In this document: piece after piece, positions 1-6,193 of the stretch
Layout: each line of letters opens with the position of its first letter
Numbering within the stretch: the first letter of the stretch is position 1
From: Gallionella sp. UBA6045
Lineage (GTDB): Bacteria > Pseudomonadota > Gammaproteobacteria > Burkholderiales > Gallionellaceae
Direction of reading: 5' to 3'
DNA: 6,193 nt
Assembly (NCBI GenBank): GCA_002429165.1
Contig: DIYV01000034.1
Coordinates: forward strand, 9,872-16,064
Position numbers and translations under genes: made by a program
The notes under the pieces: model-generated
What the model saw: the letters and a program-made list of their open reading frames with translations, nothing else
Database searches by the model: none
Told to the model about the DNA's origin: nothing

Positions 1-232
1 CGCGTTGATCAAGCGAAATCTCACGCCATGAATCAGGAAGCATCATCAGAACATCGCGCGCCAGATAATAAATCAGGCTAAGAGCAACCAACAGGAACAA
101 CACCAGTTTGGCGGGTAATGCCATGTCGGTTGCATACACCACAGTCGCGACCATCGTGTGCAAAAGTAGCATCGACACGGCAAAGCGTAGCGAAGGCTTA
201 ACCGGGTATTGCAAAACTACTGTGCCTGGCAT
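1..232 (-). CDS. YgfX/CptA-like small inner-membrane protein (partial, 3' end outside window)
   Basis: Only the first 77 codons are present; the reading frame runs off the left edge. The ATG at 232 is the only plausible start, because an in-frame TAG lies nine codons upstream with no ATG, GTG or TTG between. There is no clear Shine-Dalgarno sequence. The peptide has a short polar N-terminus, a first hydrophobic helix at about residues 17-36 and a second at about 43-58. A basic/acidic turn follows, then the start of a soluble part (SWREISLDQ). This pattern of two close helices followed by a beta-rich cytoplasmic domain matches the YgfX/CptA family. In E. coli that protein is encoded beside SdhE and has been described as a toxin-like inhibitor of the cytoskeletal proteins FtsZ and MreB. 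The gene begins 36 nt after the kinase stop and could be co-transcribed with it. The family call rests on topology and loose sequence resemblance; an unrelated two-helix protein is possible. Confidence 0.55.
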   Translation of the reverse strand, partial: MPGTVVLQYPVKPSLRFAVSMLLLHTMVATVVYATDMALPAKLVLFLLVALSLIYYLARDVLMMLPDSWREISLDQR

Positions 233-235
233 ATT

Positions 236-258
236 TTTGAAACTGTGGATTTGAAACT
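236..258. repeat. Short direct repeat, two copies of a 9-mer
   Basis: TTTGAAACT occurs at 236-244 and again at 250-258, five bases apart, so the period is 14. On the coding (minus) strand it reads AGTTTCAAA twice, just upstream of the YgfX-like start codon and inside the 36-nt gap after the kinase gene. Two copies at a fixed short spacing could bind a regulator, or could be chance in AT-rich DNA. There is no dyad symmetry. Confidence 0.35.
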
Positions 259-268
259 AAAAGGTTGT

Positions 269-1534
269 TCAGGAAACCAAATACCAGATGATTCCAAACA
301 ACACCAACAGCACAATGACAGTCACCGGTAAATTCCATCCATTAAACTGGGTTGGGAGCTCCTCTTCCAGGCTTTGATGTTTGGTACGGCGAGGTTGGAC
401 TGGTGATACTGGGCCCTTGGCAGAAGCCAAAGCTGCCTGCCCGGCCTGATTGATCGATTTCGTACTCGGTCGCCCGATATTAAGTGTCTTGGACAACTCG
501 TCAACGTCTTCACTGGTGGCGGTCAGGGCAGCCAACCTCATGGTCGCGACCGAGGAATCAAATGCTTTGGATAATCTAATACTCGACTCCGATTTAACAC
601 CCTCATCGTCACCGTTTATCCGTGCAGTAATCTCGATGGTATCCGGTAATTTTATTTCGCTGCCAACTGGAGGTCTGGATAAGTTCACCTGCGGAATCGA
701 ACGTGGCAGGATATCTCGGCAGGTGCGCAGGTCAGCAGCAAAATCCTTGGCATTCTGGTAACGATCTTCAACTTTCTTGGCCAATGCCTTGGCGACGATG
801 AAATTGACCATTTCCGGTATAGCCGGATTCATCATATTCGGTGGCGGAGGTACTGCATTCAAGGTCTGATACATGATGGCATTGACGTTCTCGCCATCAA
901 AAGGCGCCTGGCCGGTCAGCATCTCGTAGAGCATCACACCCAGAGAAAAAATATCCGAACGCTGATCTATCGACTTACCCATCACCTGCTCGGGTGACAT
1001 GTATTTTGGTGAGCCAAGCACCATACCCGTTTGGGTCCGCACAGAAGAGGAAGCCATGCGCGCGATGCCGAAATCGGTGATTTTTACATGCCCGTCTCGA
1101 ATCACCATAATATTCGATGGTTTGACATCGCGGTGCACGATTTCATGTTCGTGGGCATATGCCAATCCTTGCGCGACTTGGGCTACGATATTCAACACCT
1201 GGTCAACGGGCAATAAAGCACCCTCGTTCATAATATCGCGCAGCTCGCGACCTTCCAACAACTCCATGGCAATATAAGCAACATTGCCACTCTTGCCCAC
1301 ATCATAAATGGTCACGATATTAGGATGGTTCAGGCGACCAGCTGCTTTGGCTTCCTGATAGAACCGCCCCTCGTATTCCTCCTTTTCATCCATTGCAAGG
1401 CTGAGATTAATGGTCTTGATCGCAACCACGCGATCAATCAGCGGATCCTTGGCCTTATAGACCACCCCCATCGCGCCTTGACCAAGCTCACCAAGCACCT
1501 CATAGCGCCCCAGATTGCTAATCAAGATATTCAC
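269..1534 (-). CDS. Hanks-type (PknB-like) serine/threonine protein kinase with a C-terminal membrane anchor
   Basis: A 421-residue protein that should transfer phosphate from ATP to Ser/Thr on protein targets at the cytoplasmic membrane face. The kinase domain covers about residues 11-272 and all key elements are visible. These are the glycine loop G18-G23 (GQGAMG), Lys40 in VAIK, the helix-C Glu61, the catalytic loop HRDVKPSN (134-141, Asp136), the metal-binding DFG (154-156), SPE (180-182) and Arg258 in subdomain XI. The activation loop carries a TQT motif (Thr167, Thr169), which matches the paired threonines that M. tuberculosis PknB autophosphorylates. A low-complexity Ser/Thr-rich linker (about 285-396) leads to a single hydrophobic span (about 401-420) that ends the protein. 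There is therefore no extracytoplasmic sensor such as PASTA. The start is GTG; an in-frame TAA lies five codons upstream and no good Shine-Dalgarno is seen. The kinase follows the cyclase gene by 60 nt and probably works with it. Kinase identity is certain; substrates are unknown. Confidence 0.95.
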   Translation of the reverse strand: MNILISNLGRYEVLGELGQGAMGVVYKAKDPLIDRVVAIKTINLSLAMDEKEEYEGRFYQEAKAAGRLNHPNIVTIYDVGKSGNVAYIAMELLEGRELRDIMNEGALLPVDQVLNIVAQVAQGLAYAHEHEIVHRDVKPSNIMVIRDGHVKITDFGIARMASSSVRTQTGMVLGSPKYMSPEQVMGKSIDQRSDIFSLGVMLYEMLTGQAPFDGENVNAIMYQTLNAVPPPPNMMNPAIPEMVNFIVAKALAKKVEDRYQNAKDFAADLRTCRDILPRSIPQVNLSRPPVGSEIKLPDTIEITARINGDDEGVKSESSIRLSKAFDSSVATMRLAALTATSEDVDELSKTLNIGRPSTKSINQAGQAALASAKGPVSPVQPRRTKHQSLEEELPTQFNGWNLPVTVIVLLVLFGIIWYLVS

Positions 1535-1561
1535 CCGAATGAGTCTTTATCGTCATGTCCA

Positions 1562-1567
1562 ATTGTA
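1562..1567 (-). promoter_or_regulatory. Possible -10 element upstream of the kinase gene
   Basis: In the 60-nt gap between the cyclase stop and the kinase GTG, the minus strand reads TACAAT, five of six matches to the sigma-70 -10 consensus. It would put the transcript start about 20 nt before the GTG. No acceptable -35 hexamer is visible at 16-18 bp upstream, so this is weak evidence for separate kinase transcription. Confidence 0.2.
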
Positions 1568-1594
1568 TATACTCGCTAACCATGTATGTTTTCA

Positions 1595-2905
1595 CTAATT
1601 ACAACGGCTGGGCTTGATATGTAACGTCTTGCCTGAACTAAGCTTGACACTCTGCGTAAATATACCCTTGCTTACATTACTCACTATTACCGTATGCTTG
1701 CCAAGAGCAACAAGCATGGATAATGGCGATTTATCGATCCGTCCTTTGCGGATACCGTCAACGAACACTTCTGTTCCTTCCACACAAGTGATCGAAATAT
1801 AGGCATTTGCGCTGCCGCTTGATGTCGTATAGGTTGAATTAAGCTCGGTATCATTTTTATTTGTTATCTTCGCCCGATTGTCCATATTATTGGTTTTTTC
1901 ATCAAGTTTAGCCTGAGAAGCTGCTTTTGCGTCTTTGCTTTCAACATTCTTCTTGATGCTCTTTTTTGGAACAGTTGGAGAATGCGCCGTAGTTGCTTCT
2001 TTGTTCTTGACTTTGGAGTCTGCCGGAGCAGGTGCCACGGGTGCAACTGCCAAACCGGGTTGAGTCGTTTTTTCTGCCTGTTCACCCACTCCGGTCGACA
2101 TAGCAGGAACTTTGGCGTGCATAGCCCAGCTTGTCAGCAACACGATGAGCAGCAGCAATGGAACGGCGACAGCAGCCACGTATAACACGCGCTGCCCGGA
2201 CTCTGCGTTCCGAAATCGAATAATTACAAGATCGGCCAAGGCATCCAGCCTTGCGGTAGCCCGTCGCCAAACCACTTCGGCACGCTGCATTGCTCCAGCC
2301 AGTGTGCTTTCAGGCGGCTCGGCAACCAGCGGCATTGCAGCTCCCCGACGCGTCGTTTTATCGCCCGGATAACCAATCGCGTAAACCTCGTGTTCGCGCA
2401 CATGTTTGTCGGTACGCGAACCTTGATAGTGAAACATCCCGGCATACTGCGGTGAAAGACGCGAAACAGCATCGTAATAAGAACGCGACACGAGTATCTG
2501 GGCGACATCCGCAAAACCCATTACACGCTGCGCTACGTTGATTCCGTCGCCCACTATATTGGGCTGGCCATTGATATCTCTGACCAGGCGCACCGGACCA
2601 AGATTGATCCCCATGCGAACCAGCAGTGGGTGATCCACGCCAGGCTCCTCATTGAGCAGGCTTTCACGCAAACTGAGTGCCGCTTTCAAGGCGTCTTCCA
2701 CATCGCCGAGAAAATTGATAGCCGCGCCATCACCGGTATCCAGAATGATTCGGTCAGTCATGGGTACATCACGAATAGCTTCGGAAAGATAGCTATTGAA
2801 CCTGTCTTTCAGCGAAATTTGTCCAGCCACAGACTTCTTGGAATATTCCACAATATCCAAGAACAGCACACTGCACATAATAGTCTTGTTTCCGCGTTCT
2901 TCCAT
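1595..2905 (-). CDS. Class III nucleotidyl cyclase-domain protein with one membrane span and a PEGA-like C-terminal domain
   Basis: A 436-residue protein in three parts. Residues about 8-178 form a class III adenylate/guanylate cyclase catalytic domain in the cytoplasm. Metal-binding aspartates are Asp17 (FLDIVEYS) and Asp59 (DTGDG), and the transition-state pair is Asn123/Arg127 (INVAQR). One membrane helix spans about 238-260. A Lys/Ala-rich, disordered-looking linker (about 275-365) leads to a beta-rich domain (about 368-432) containing EVFVDGIRKG, which resembles PEGA domains and should lie outside the membrane. The usual purine-selecting positions look altered: the canonical Lys aligns with Leu55 and the canonical Asp/Cys with Asn116. 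The product could thus be cAMP, cGMP or another cyclic nucleotide, or the domain may only bind nucleotide. The ATG is preceded by AGGA at 7-nt spacing. The gene lies 89 nt after rluB and 60 nt before the kinase gene, its likely partner. The linker DNA is AT-richer (about 37% GC at 1861-1920) than the dnaX linker region. Confidence 0.88.
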   Translation of the reverse strand: MEERGNKTIMCSVLFLDIVEYSKKSVAGQISLKDRFNSYLSEAIRDVPMTDRIILDTGDGAAINFLGDVEDALKAALSLRESLLNEEPGVDHPLLVRMGINLGPVRLVRDINGQPNIVGDGINVAQRVMGFADVAQILVSRSYYDAVSRLSPQYAGMFHYQGSRTDKHVREHEVYAIGYPGDKTTRRGAAMPLVAEPPESTLAGAMQRAEVVWRRATARLDALADLVIIRFRNAESGQRVLYVAAVAVPLLLLIVLLTSWAMHAKVPAMSTGVGEQAEKTTQPGLAVAPVAPAPADSKVKNKEATTAHSPTVPKKSIKKNVESKDAKAASQAKLDEKTNNMDNRAKITNKNDTELNSTYTTSSGSANAYISITCVEGTEVFVDGIRKGRIDKSPLSMLVALGKHTVIVSNVSKGIFTQSVKLSSGKTLHIKPSRCN

Positions 2906-2953
2906 TCAAATTTCCTGTATCCCGACGCTCACCGCTACTCCAATACTTTGGCT

Positions 2954-2981
2954 ATATTATCAGCCGGTTATAGTCTTGCAG
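2954..2981 (-). promoter_or_regulatory. Weak sigma-70-like promoter candidate before the cyclase gene
   Basis: In the 89-nt gap between rluB and the cyclase gene the minus strand reads CTGCAA (2981-2976), a 16-bp spacer, then TAATAT (2959-2954), with an overlapping GATAAT. This AT-rich patch is the best promoter candidate for the signalling genes and would give a leader of about 40 nt. Both hexamers deviate from consensus. A 4-bp GGCT/AGCC dyad (2950-2965) brackets the -10 but is too short to be a terminator. Confidence 0.3.
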
Positions 2982-2994
2982 ATTCTAGTGGCAG

Positions 2995-3975
2995 TCAGTG
3001 TTTTACACCAGATTTAGTTTTGTTCACTTTTGTTGGTCCGGCACGTCTGGCATTTCTCGCTGGGTGTGTGACATTTCGCACGGATTTTTGGGGTTGCGAC
3101 CGATCAGATTGGTGAGAGACGAGCAAGTCCCGCTGTTGTGATTCATCGTTGCCGGCGACAATCCCAACCCAGTCCAATACTTGTGCCACCTCGCTCTCAC
3201 CCAATTCGGCAGTCATGCCCCGCTTCAAGCGCGGCGGCAAATTGATTATACCGAGGCGTATGCGCATCAACCGGCTCACCGGAAGTCCCAGCGCATCAAA
3301 GGTACGGCGTACCACACGATTGCGGCCCTCTTTTAGCATCACGCGATACCAGTGGTTAAATCCTTCGCCTCCCTGGTCCTCGAGTTTTTCAAACTTCACC
3401 AAACCATCTTCCAGTTCAACGCCCTGCTTGAGTGCCAGATTTATCTGCGCTTCCGTCATTACCCCCTGTACACGCACCGCATATTCGCGCTCCACTTCAA
3501 AACGCGGATGCATCAACCGGTTCGCCAACTCGCCGGAAGTAGTAAAAATCAGCAAGCCGCTGGTATTAAAATCCAGCCGCCCAACCGCTATCCATTTCTG
3601 GCCGCGCAGCTTGGGCAACTTATCAAATACACTGGTACGCTTCCCGGGGTCATCCCGACTGACAATCTCGCCTTCCGGTTTATGGTACAGCAGCACACGT
3701 GCAGCATGATCCCGCTCGCCAACACGTATGGTGCGGCGCTCCGCTTTCACCAGATCGCCTTCAACCACCCGCATACCCAGGCTTGCCGTTTCTCCGTTCA
3801 CGATGACCTGTCCGTTTGCGATCCATTCTTCCATCATGCGGCGCGATCCGAATCCTGCTTGCGCCAACACTTTCTGCAGCTTCTCACCGTGCAATTTTTC
3901 ATCGGGTAATTCCCCGTCGGCGAGTGACTCATGAACCAGTGCTTCTTGAGAAAATGGTTTGATATTTTTTTTCAT
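2995..3975 (-). CDS. rluB: 23S rRNA pseudouridine synthase RluB
   Basis: A 326-residue enzyme of the RsuA family; RluB converts a uridine of 23S rRNA (U2605 in E. coli) to pseudouridine. An S4 RNA-binding domain begins at residue 31 ([16 protein letters not shown]) and runs to about 78. The catalytic domain contains [11 protein letters not shown] with the nucleophile Asp135, then [15 protein letters not shown], and [10 protein letters not shown] near 216-224. The segments [22 protein letters not shown] and [10 protein letters not shown] closely match E. coli RluB rather than RsuA, RluE or RluF. Compared with E. coli RluB (291 residues) there is an acidic/polar extension of about 30 residues before the S4 domain. 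The C-terminal tail (about 285-326) is basic and disordered-looking, as in E. coli. The ATG overlaps the recR stop (ATGA) and has a strong GAGGTGG ribosome site 4 nt upstream, so this start is preferred and the extension is probably real. Confidence 0.95.
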   Translation of the reverse strand: MKKNIKPFSQEALVHESLADGELPDEKLHGEKLQKVLAQAGFGSRRMMEEWIANGQVIVNGETASLGMRVVEGDLVKAERRTIRVGERDHAARVLLYHKPEGEIVSRDDPGKRTSVFDKLPKLRGQKWIAVGRLDFNTSGLLIFTTSGELANRLMHPRFEVEREYAVRVQGVMTEAQINLALKQGVELEDGLVKFEKLEDQGGEGFNHWYRVMLKEGRNRVVRRTFDALGLPVSRLMRIRLGIINLPPRLKRGMTAELGESEVAQVLDWVGIVAGNDESQQRDLLVSHQSDRSQPQKSVRNVTHPARNARRAGPTKVNKTKSGVKH

Positions 3976-4583
3976 GTTACCACCTCGCGCCGCTCCAGCA
4001 CGGCTTGCGCCAGCGTACCGCTATCCACCTGTTCCAATTCACCTCCTACAGGTAAGCCGCGCGCAATGCGAGACACTCTAACGTCTTTTGAATGCAGCAA
4101 TGTTGCCAAATAATGTGCCGTGGCATCACCTTCCACGGTGAAGTTGGTCGCCAGAATCACTTCGCATGGATGTTCCTGTACACGTCTGACGAGACGCTCA
4201 AGATGCAACTCGTTCGCGCCTATCCCGTCGAGCGGCGACAGCCTTCCCATCAGCACGAAATATTGCCCGCGATAACACTGTGTTTGTTCCATCATGAGCA
4301 AATCGGCAGGCATTTCGACTACGCATAACAGACTGGCATCGCGTTTGGGAGACGCGCATAGGCTGCACACTTCATGCTCGGAAAAATTATTGCACTTGCT
4401 GCAGTGCTGAATGTTGCTGACAGCCAGTTCCATTGCTTGCGCCAAATGAAGTGCCCCGGCGCGGTCACGCTGCAACAAATGATAGGCCATACGCTGCGCA
4501 GATTTTGGCCCTACACCGGGCAAGCAGCGCAATGCTGTAATCAACTCTTCAAGGTGTGAAGGCATCATCAGGGGGAAAGACAT
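3972..4583 (-). CDS. recR: Recombination mediator protein RecR
   Basis: A 203-residue protein that works with RecF and RecO to load RecA onto SSB-coated single-stranded DNA at gaps. The domains follow the family order. A helix-hairpin-helix segment [19 protein letters not shown] lies at 21-39. A four-cysteine zinc finger uses C61, C64, C73 and C76. A Toprim domain follows with acidic Glu90 (VVE) and the [10 protein letters not shown] motif (149-158, Glu151 and Asp153). The C-terminus has the conserved [14 protein letters not shown] segment (174-187). Length is normal for the family (201 in E. coli). The chosen ATG shares one base with the ybaB stop (TGATG), consistent with coupled translation, since no good Shine-Dalgarno is seen. 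The downstream methionines M6 and M7 are alternative starts that would bring the N-terminus closer in length to E. coli RecR. Confidence 0.98.
   Translation of the reverse strand: MSFPLMMPSHLEELITALRCLPGVGPKSAQRMAYHLLQRDRAGALHLAQAMELAVSNIQHCSKCNNFSEHEVCSLCASPKRDASLLCVVEMPADLLMMEQTQCYRGQYFVLMGRLSPLDGIGANELHLERLVRRVQEHPCEVILATNFTVEGDATAHYLATLLHSKDVRVSRIARGLPVGGELEQVDSGTLAQAVLERREVVT
3980..3986 (-). promoter_or_regulatory. Ribosome-binding site of rluB
   Basis: The minus strand reads GAGGTGG, 4 nt before the rluB ATG and inside the last codons of recR. Its strength, together with the ATGA stop/start overlap, fixes the rluB start upstream of the S4 domain and supports translational coupling to recR. 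Confidence 0.7.
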
Positions 4584-4909
4584 CAGAATGGAAGCTTCAT
4601 CCCGGGTGGCAAGCCCATTCCAGAGGTAAATGCGCTCATACGCTGCTGGGTAGTTGATTCCACCTGTTTCAATGCATCGTTGACGGCCAGCACGATCAAA
4701 TCTTCCAGCATCTCCTTGTCATCAGTCAACACGCTGTCATCCAGCGACACCCGACGCATGACATGGCCACAGGTCATGGTTACTTTAACCATGCCGGAAC
4801 CCGCCTGGCCTTCGACTTCCACTGTTGCCAATTCAGCCTGTGCCTTCTGCATATTCTGCTGCATTTGCTGGGCTTGCTTCATCATACCGCCCAATCCGCC
4901 CTTCATCAT
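4583..4909 (-). CDS. ybaB: YbaB/EbfC family nucleoid-associated DNA-binding protein
   Basis: A 108-residue protein of the YbaB/EbfC family, small dimeric nucleoid-associated proteins that bind DNA with low sequence preference. Visible family features are a glycine/methionine-rich start ([22 protein letters not shown]) leading into a long amphipathic helix (about 9-30), then [20 protein letters not shown] (28-47) forming the beta-sheet, and a helical half with [17 protein letters not shown] (about 68-84). The C-terminus [11 protein letters not shown] is also typical. Length matches the family (about 105-110 residues). It starts 18 nt after the dnaX stop and ends on the recR start codon; the dnaX-ybaB-recR order is widely conserved in bacteria. 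Two ATG codons are adjacent (4909 and 4906); the outer one is 7 nt from a strong ribosome site. Confidence 0.97.
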   Translation of the reverse strand: MMKGGLGGMMKQAQQMQQNMQKAQAELATVEVEGQAGSGMVKVTMTCGHVMRRVSLDDSVLTDDKEMLEDLIVLAVNDALKQVESTTQQRMSAFTSGMGLPPGMKLPF

Positions 4910-4916
4910 GTTTGCT

Positions 4917-4923
4917 CTCTCCT
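4917..4923 (-). promoter_or_regulatory. Ribosome-binding site of ybaB
   Basis: The minus strand reads AGGAGAG, ending 7 nt before the first of two consecutive ATG codons. It lies just beyond the dnaX TAA, so ybaB can be translated at its own high rate within the operon. Confidence 0.75.
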
Positions 4924-4927
4924 AAAG

Positions 4928-6193
4928 TTACTGTATCGGTTTAATTGATTCTGCTATCAAAACAGCATCCAGTTCTGTTTGCGCCTCATGCACAAAACTA
5001 TCCTGCGCAATCGAATCGCTTGCCTGCTGCTGCTTAAGTTGTTTGCTCTGTTGTTCTATCACCGCAGGTGTTGCCGTTTCGGTTTTACCCAGCACAATAT
5101 TCAGTTTCATCGGCTTGGCAAAATAATCGGTCAGCGCGGCCTGCAATTTTTCTGTTGCCATCCTGCTTGTTTGCAAATGCTTATGCTCCTGCGACAAGCA
5201 CAGGGTAATTTGCCGATCTGAAAAACTTTCCAGCACGCAGTGTTTCGCCAATTGCTGCGCCATCCCCTGCACATTCAACTGGGTTAAAATTACGCTCCAG
5301 TCTGGCTGATTATCCGATATAACCTCTTCATTTGAAGCCTGGCGATTCGCAGCGGGCTCAGCCGGGGCATCCGCCCGGCTGATTGGGACGACTTTGCTTT
5401 CCGCAGCAACAGGTTTCACACTCGGCCGCACCTTGGCAACAGGCGCATTCAATGGCGGTTGCGCGATAACCTTGGCAGGCGAAAAAGCCAACATGCGCAG
5501 CAACGTCATGGTAAAGCCTGCGTATTCATCAGGAGCCAAATCGATTTCATCACGCCCGTGGATAGCAATCTGATAAAACAATTGCATCTCTTCCGGTGTG
5601 AATGCAGTAGCCAGTTCCAGCAACCGGGCACGTTCCGGCTCATCGTCGTCAACCGCCTGCGGCAAAATCTGCGCCAAAGCAATTCGATGCAGCAACGTAG
5701 CCAAATCCTGTAATGCCGTATCGAACGCAACACTGCGCTCGGCCATGTTGTCGGCGATTTCAAGCAAAGCGACACCATCCTGCTCCCGCAATGCAGCAAG
5801 CAAATCGAACAGGTAACCCTGGTCTATCGCCCCCAGCATGGTGCGCACCACCGACTCTTCCACTTTGCCAGCTGAAAAAGCGATCGCCTGATCCATCAGG
5901 CTCAACGCATCACGCATACTTCCATGTGCGGTTCGCGCAATCAGGGCAATCGCTCCCGACTCGAAAGCGACATGTTCCTGCTCCAATACATACTGCAAAT
6001 GGCTCGTGATCAAGCCCGGCGACAGTTGCTTCAGATTAAACTGCAGGCAACGCGACAACACCGTAACCGGAATCTTCTGCGGGTCTGTGGTGGCGAGAAT
6101 GAATTTAACATGCGCCGGAGGTTCTTCCAGCGTCTTCAACATTGCATTAAAGGCTGACTTGGACAGCATATGCACTTCGTCGATGATATACAC
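4928..6193 (-). CDS. dnaX: DNA polymerase III subunit tau/gamma (partial, 5' end outside window)
   Basis: The last 421 codons of the clamp-loader ATPase and replisome organiser. The first visible codon is an internal GTG (Val), not a start. By comparison with E. coli, roughly 120 N-terminal residues with the P-loop and zinc-binding cysteines are missing. Present are Walker B (VYIIDEVHML, window residues 1-10), LKTLEEPP, sensor 1 (FILATTDPQK, 31-40), the arginine finger in LSRC (Arg48) and sensor 2 (GSMRDALSLMDQAI, Arg94). The helical collar domain runs to about residue 240. A Pro/Ala-rich linker (about 241-297) precedes a C-terminal domain (about 298-368) of the type that in tau contacts the polymerase core, and a Gln-rich tail. 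The protein is thus full tau-like. No A-AAA-AAG slippery heptamer of the E. coli kind is present in the visible coding strand, so a short gamma form made that way is not supported. It heads the operon with ybaB, recR and rluB. Confidence 0.98.
   Translation of the reverse strand: MYIIDEVHMLSKSAFNAMLKTLEEPPAHVKFILATTDPQKIPVTVLSRCLQFNLKQLSPGLITSHLQYVLEQEHVAFESGAIALIARTAHGSMRDALSLMDQAIAFSAGKVEESVVRTMLGAIDQGYLFDLLAALREQDGVALLEIADNMAERSVAFDTALQDLATLLHRIALAQILPQAVDDDEPERARLLELATAFTPEEMQLFYQIAIHGRDEIDLAPDEYAGFTMTLLRMLAFSPAKVIAQPPLNAPVAKVRPSVKPVAAESKVVPISRADAPAEPAANRQASNEEVISDNQPDWSVILTQLNVQGMAQQLAKHCVLESFSDRQITLCLSQEHKHLQTSRMATEKLQAALTDYFAKPMKLNIVLGKTETATPAVIEQQSKQLKQQQASDSIAQDSFVHEAQTELDAVLIAESIKPIQ

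Noticed and set aside
1518..1556. A 12-codon minus-strand reading frame (ATG at 1556, TAG ending at 1518) overlapping the kinase start, considered as a leader peptide.
   Set aside because: No ribosome-binding site is visible and the peptide has no feature; frames this short are expected by chance.
1595..2905. Assignment of the cyclase as an anti-phage Pycsar system.
   Set aside because: Although the base-selecting residues are unusual, the protein has a membrane span and a PEGA-like domain. No cyclic-nucleotide-binding effector or mobile-element context is present; its neighbours are a kinase and housekeeping genes.
2950..2965. GGCT...AGCC dyad after rluB, considered as a terminator.
   Set aside because: The stem is only 4 bp with an AT-rich loop and no following U-run on the transcript; too weak for an intrinsic terminator.
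2630..3115. Plus-strand open frame of 161 codons covering the start of the cyclase gene, the gap and the end of rluB.
   Set aside because: It lies antisense to two well-supported genes, has no recognisable domain and no clear ribosome site. It reads as a shadow frame.
3149..3709. Plus-strand open frames of 185-186 codons opposite rluB.
   Set aside because: They are antisense to conserved RluB motifs, with Ser/Arg/Pro-rich compositions typical of complementary frames; no family features.

Overview
The window is a run of seven genes, all read from the minus strand, so the biological order goes from high to low coordinates. RecR, RluB and DnaX closely resemble their E. coli counterparts. Together with the gene mix (a class III cyclase beside a Hanks-type kinase, then a YgfX-like protein), this suggests a proteobacterium, most likely a betaproteobacterium of the Nitrosomonadales type. 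The lineage is an inference from resemblance and was not checked by any search.

Right-hand block (6193 to 2995), DNA replication, repair and ribosome maturation: dnaX (5' end outside the window), the YbaB/EbfC nucleoid-associated protein, recR and rluB. The genes are packed as in an operon: 18 nt between dnaX and ybaB, a one-base TGATG overlap from ybaB to recR, and an ATGA overlap from recR to rluB. dnaX-ybaB-recR is a classic conserved cluster; rluB is an addition to it.

Left-hand block (2905 to 1), membrane signalling: after an 89-nt gap with a weak promoter candidate comes a protein made of a class III nucleotidyl cyclase domain, one membrane span and a PEGA-like C-terminal domain. Sixty nt later comes a PknB-like Ser/Thr kinase whose only membrane span is at its extreme C-terminus. 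Then follows the start of a small two-helix membrane protein resembling YgfX/CptA, cut off by the window edge. The cyclase and kinase look like partners. The cyclase would place a PEGA domain outside the membrane, while the kinase has no outside domain. The cyclase keeps its metal-binding and transition-state residues but not the usual purine-selecting residues, which makes it the most interesting gene here.

No RNA genes, insertion sequences, CRISPR arrays or convincing intrinsic terminators were seen. No stretch over 300 bases lacks a gene. Plus-strand reading frames, the longest 186 codons, look like shadows of the minus-strand genes.
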